16,243 nucleotides of DNA, from contig DCHL01000102.1 of the NCBI GenBank assembly GCA_002317595.1, forward strand, positions 3,941 through 20,183. The letters are read 5' to 3'. This DNA comes from Lachnospiraceae bacterium UBA1753 (GTDB taxonomy: Bacteria; Bacillota; Clostridia; Lachnospirales; Lachnospiraceae). How positions within the stretch are numbered: position 1 is the first letter of the stretch; each line of letters opens with the position of its first letter. The notes beneath the pieces are model-generated. The model had not been told where the DNA came from. It saw only the letters and a list, made by a program, of their open reading frames with translations, and made no database searches. This document shows positions 14,365-16,243 of this stretch, one piece after another. The position numbers were made by a program, and so were the translations under genes.

Positions 14365-15144
14365 TTAATTATTGCGGTCCTTTAATATCATCTTCCTAAG
14401 TCCCTCAACCGCAACCTTGATTGCAAGCTCTGTGTCGTGTGCCTGCTCGTTGGGAAGGCCCTTCTTAGCCCGCTCCTGGTTAGCTACTACCAAAAAGCAT
14501 GAACCCACTCTCACGCGAAGGAAGCTTCCTGCGATGAACAGCGCCGCTGACTCCATCTCAGAAGCAAGGCATCCCATGCGAAGCCAGGCGTTCCACTTGT
14601 TCTCAAGCTCATAGCTCACAGGCATCACCTCAGGCTCATGCTGCCCAAAGAAGCTGTCCTTGCACTGGACAACGCCTACGTGATTCCTGATCTTCATCTC
14701 GTCAGCCGCACTCATGAGAGCATTAACAACATTGATGTCAGGAACTGCCGGATACTCAATCGGTGCAAACTCACGGCTTGTGCCTTCCATTCTCACAGCA
14801 CCTGTCGCGATGACAACATCTCCGCCAAGCACTTCCTCCTGCATGCCTCCGCAGGTTCCAATTCTGATAAAAGTATGCGCGCCGCACTTTGCGAGCTCAT
14901 CAATTGCGATGGCCGCAGAGGGCCCGCCGATTCCTGTGGATGTGACACTGACCTTCTCCCCCTCAAGATATCCCGTATATGTCACATACTCCCTTACATC
15001 AGCAACAAGCCTGGCATCGTCAAAAAACTCCGCAATCTTTGCGCAACGCTTTGGATCGCCCGGCATAATGATATACTTTCCTATATCGTCAGGCCCCACG
15101 CCTGTATGATACTGTTTTCCTGAACCCTCTGTGTAATCAACCAT
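14365..15144 (-). CDS. udp: Uridine phosphorylase
   Basis: This is a 259-residue member of the PNP/UDP phosphorylase family that splits uridine with phosphate into uracil and ribose-1-phosphate (EC 2.4.2.3). Motifs are GDPKR (29-33) at the phosphate site, STGIGGPSAAIAIDEL (69-84), FIRIGTCGGMQ (92-102) and ASEMESAALF with Glu196, Met197 and Glu198. Those three have the same numbers as in E. coli Udp. Gln168 in FFGQHEPE fits the uracil-recognition Gln; the Arg two positions later in E. coli is Glu here, so substrate preference may differ. The ATG start has GGAAGG nine bases upstream. The alkD-like gene follows at 49 bp. The upstream gap to apbE carries a nested palindrome. Confidence 0.93.
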   Translation of the reverse strand: MVDYTEGSGKQYHTGVGPDDIGKYIIMPGDPKRCAKIAEFFDDARLVADVREYVTYTGYLEGEKVSVTSTGIGGPSAAIAIDELAKCGAHTFIRIGTCGGMQEEVLGGDVVIATGAVRMEGTSREFAPIEYPAVPDINVVNALMSAADEMKIRNHVGVVQCKDSFFGQHEPEVMPVSYELENKWNAWLRMGCLASEMESAALFIAGSFLRVRVGSCFLVVANQERAKKGLPNEQAHDTELAIKVAVEGLRKMILKDRNN

Positions 15145-15168
15145 AGTGCCATACCTTCCTTTCTTCGT

Positions 15169-15227
15169 TGCAGATTGCAGAGATATAACTGTGAATCAAA
15201 CATTCACAATTTGCCTTGCAGTCTGCA
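15169..15227 (-). repeat. Nested palindrome containing a degenerate third copy of the dispersed element
   Basis: An outer 11-bp arm pair (15169-15179 and 15217-15227) pairs at 10 positions plus one mismatch, which is a G-U on the plus strand. Inside lies a perfect 7-bp inverted repeat TGTGAAT/ATTCACA with a 5-base loop (15190-15208). The segment 15194-15216 matches the alkD copy core at 16 of 23 positions by hand alignment. It fills much of the 136-bp gap between apbE and udp. Confidence 0.7.
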
Positions 15228-15280
15228 TTCATTTTACCATTTTTTGACTTTGTCCTCAACGAATTCCTTCGCCGCCATTG

Positions 15281-16243
15281 TTACTTTGCCGCCTGTATCA
15301 CCCGCGTTTCATAATCCGATTTGAAATTCTTTGAGATTCCGTCCGTCACATACACGGTTCTGGCATCATCCATAAGAATCATGTCGAACACATCACGGTG
15401 TTCTCTCCATAACCTGATGCCTTCATCAGTTCCCATTACATACACCGCCGTTGAAAGCGCATCGGCAAGCGTCCCATCCTTTGACACAATCGTCACAGAA
15501 ATCAGGCCGCCGTCCGCGCTCCTTCCTGTCTTCGGGTCCATTATATGGTGGTAAAAATTACCAGTGACCTTATCCATGAAATTCCGCTCGTATCCGCCCG
15601 AGGTAATTATTGCCGTATCCTCAGCCTCAAGCACGCCCAGCATACAGTTACTGTCATCAGGATTATTCGGGTCCTTAATCGCACACCTGTAGGAACTTCC
15701 ATCTGCCTTCGCACCATAGAACTGCACGTTGCCGCCGAGGGACACTGCCCCAGCCACAAGGTCATACTTTGAAAAAATATCCATAATGCGGCTTGAGGTA
15801 TATCCTTTTGCGATACCGCCAAGGTCAATCTCCTGGCCCTCACCAAGCTGTACTCTTCCCCCTGATTCACCATCATCTTCCGTGTGAATCCTTCTATAGT
15901 CCACGTTTTCAAGCGTACTTGCGATATCCTCATCAGACGGCACGTGACACTCACCACCAGCAAAACCCCAGAGCTTCATCAGCGGATATATAGTGATATC
16001 CATGGCCCCATCTGTCATATCCCCTATTTCAACAGCCCGCTTAACCAGTGTGTATCCCTCTTCCGACATCCGTCCCTCTCCATTTCTGTTAAGGAGGCTA
16101 ATCTCACTATCGGGATTCCCAGTTGACAGCAGGTCATCGATGCGTCTGATTTCTTCAATCGCCTCATCCACTGCCGTCTGGGCATTCCCCCCATATCCGG
16201 TGACGGACATATATGTATCCATGGCAAATACTTCACGGGTGTA
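15281..16243 (-). CDS. apbE: FAD:protein FMN transferase ApbE, 5' end outside window
   Basis: It attaches FMN covalently to threonine in flavoproteins such as RnfG/RnfD or NqrB/C-type subunits, outside the cytoplasmic membrane. The frame is open through the upper window edge, reading VFAMDTYMSVTGYG, a typical ApbE segment that normally follows a lipoprotein signal and a short linker. The gene therefore starts beyond the window and the ATG at 16222 is internal. Motifs seen are DLGGIAKGY, AGAVSLGGNVQFYG, HHIMDPKTGRSADGGL and TLADALSTAVYVMG, whose Asp and Thr/Ser bind the metal. It ends RVIQAAK. The target flavoprotein is not in the window; any FMN-binding domain or Rnf gene would lie upstream. 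Confidence 0.94.
   Translation of the reverse strand, partial: YTREVFAMDTYMSVTGYGGNAQTAVDEAIEEIRRIDDLLSTGNPDSEISLLNRNGEGRMSEEGYTLVKRAVEIGDMTDGAMDITIYPLMKLWGFAGGECHVPSDEDIASTLENVDYRRIHTEDDGESGGRVQLGEGQEIDLGGIAKGYTSSRIMDIFSKYDLVAGAVSLGGNVQFYGAKADGSSYRCAIKDPNNPDDSNCMLGVLEAEDTAIITSGGYERNFMDKVTGNFYHHIMDPKTGRSADGGLISVTIVSKDGTLADALSTAVYVMGTDEGIRLWREHRDVFDMILMDDARTVYVTDGISKNFKSDYETRVIQAAK

Noticed and set aside
15281..16222. Complete apbE starting at ATG 16222
   Set aside because: The frame continues to the window edge with family-typical residues before that ATG, so it is an internal methionine of a truncated gene.

Overview
The window comes from a low-to-mid GC Gram-positive bacterium, most likely a clostridium of the Lachnospiraceae type. 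The pointers are strong GGAGG-type ribosome binding sites with several GTG and TTG starts, a secreted transglutaminase-type surface protein, and protein sequences that read as clostridial (PepV, Udp, the AlkD-like protein, a ManC without isomerase domain). This placement is inference; no marker gene fixes the taxon. Every gene I can support lies on the minus strand, so transcription runs from high to low coordinates.

In transcription order, the first block (16243-12298) is metabolic. It holds a 5'-truncated ApbE flavin transferase, uridine phosphorylase, an AlkD-like DNA glycosylase and a PepV-type M20 dipeptidase. The second block (12259-6407) is a six-gene surface-glycan cluster: an initiating phosphoglycosyl transferase, a CarB-like ATP-grasp ligase, a HAD phosphatase, a NeuB-family synthase fused to a C-terminal cupin, an extended SDR epimerase/dehydratase and a MobA/RmlA-like nucleotidyltransferase. 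A 63-residue unrecognised protein (6339-6148) follows it. purC comes next as a single gene with a candidate promoter and a good intrinsic terminator. The last block (4834-1) starts behind a TATAAT element and runs manC, prmA, rsmE, a cysteine desulfurase, and the start of a secreted transglutaminase-like protein cut by the window edge.

The glycan cluster is the most interesting part. It could condense phosphoenolpyruvate with a sugar (NeuB-cupin), dephosphorylate it (HAD), modify it (SDR, ATP-grasp), activate a sugar as a nucleotide (nucleotidyltransferase) and start a lipid-linked glycan (sugar transferase). No CMP-sialate synthetase, UDP-GlcNAc 2-epimerase, glycosyltransferase, flippase or polymerase is present, so the product cannot be named.

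Between genes there are two kinds of small repeat. One is a dispersed palindromic element downstream of purC, alkD and apbE, whose stem shows compensatory changes. The other is a set of short tandem duplications with 18-22 bp periods, placed at gene junctions or inside coding sequence. No rRNA, tRNA, CRISPR array, insertion sequence or recognisable riboswitch was seen.
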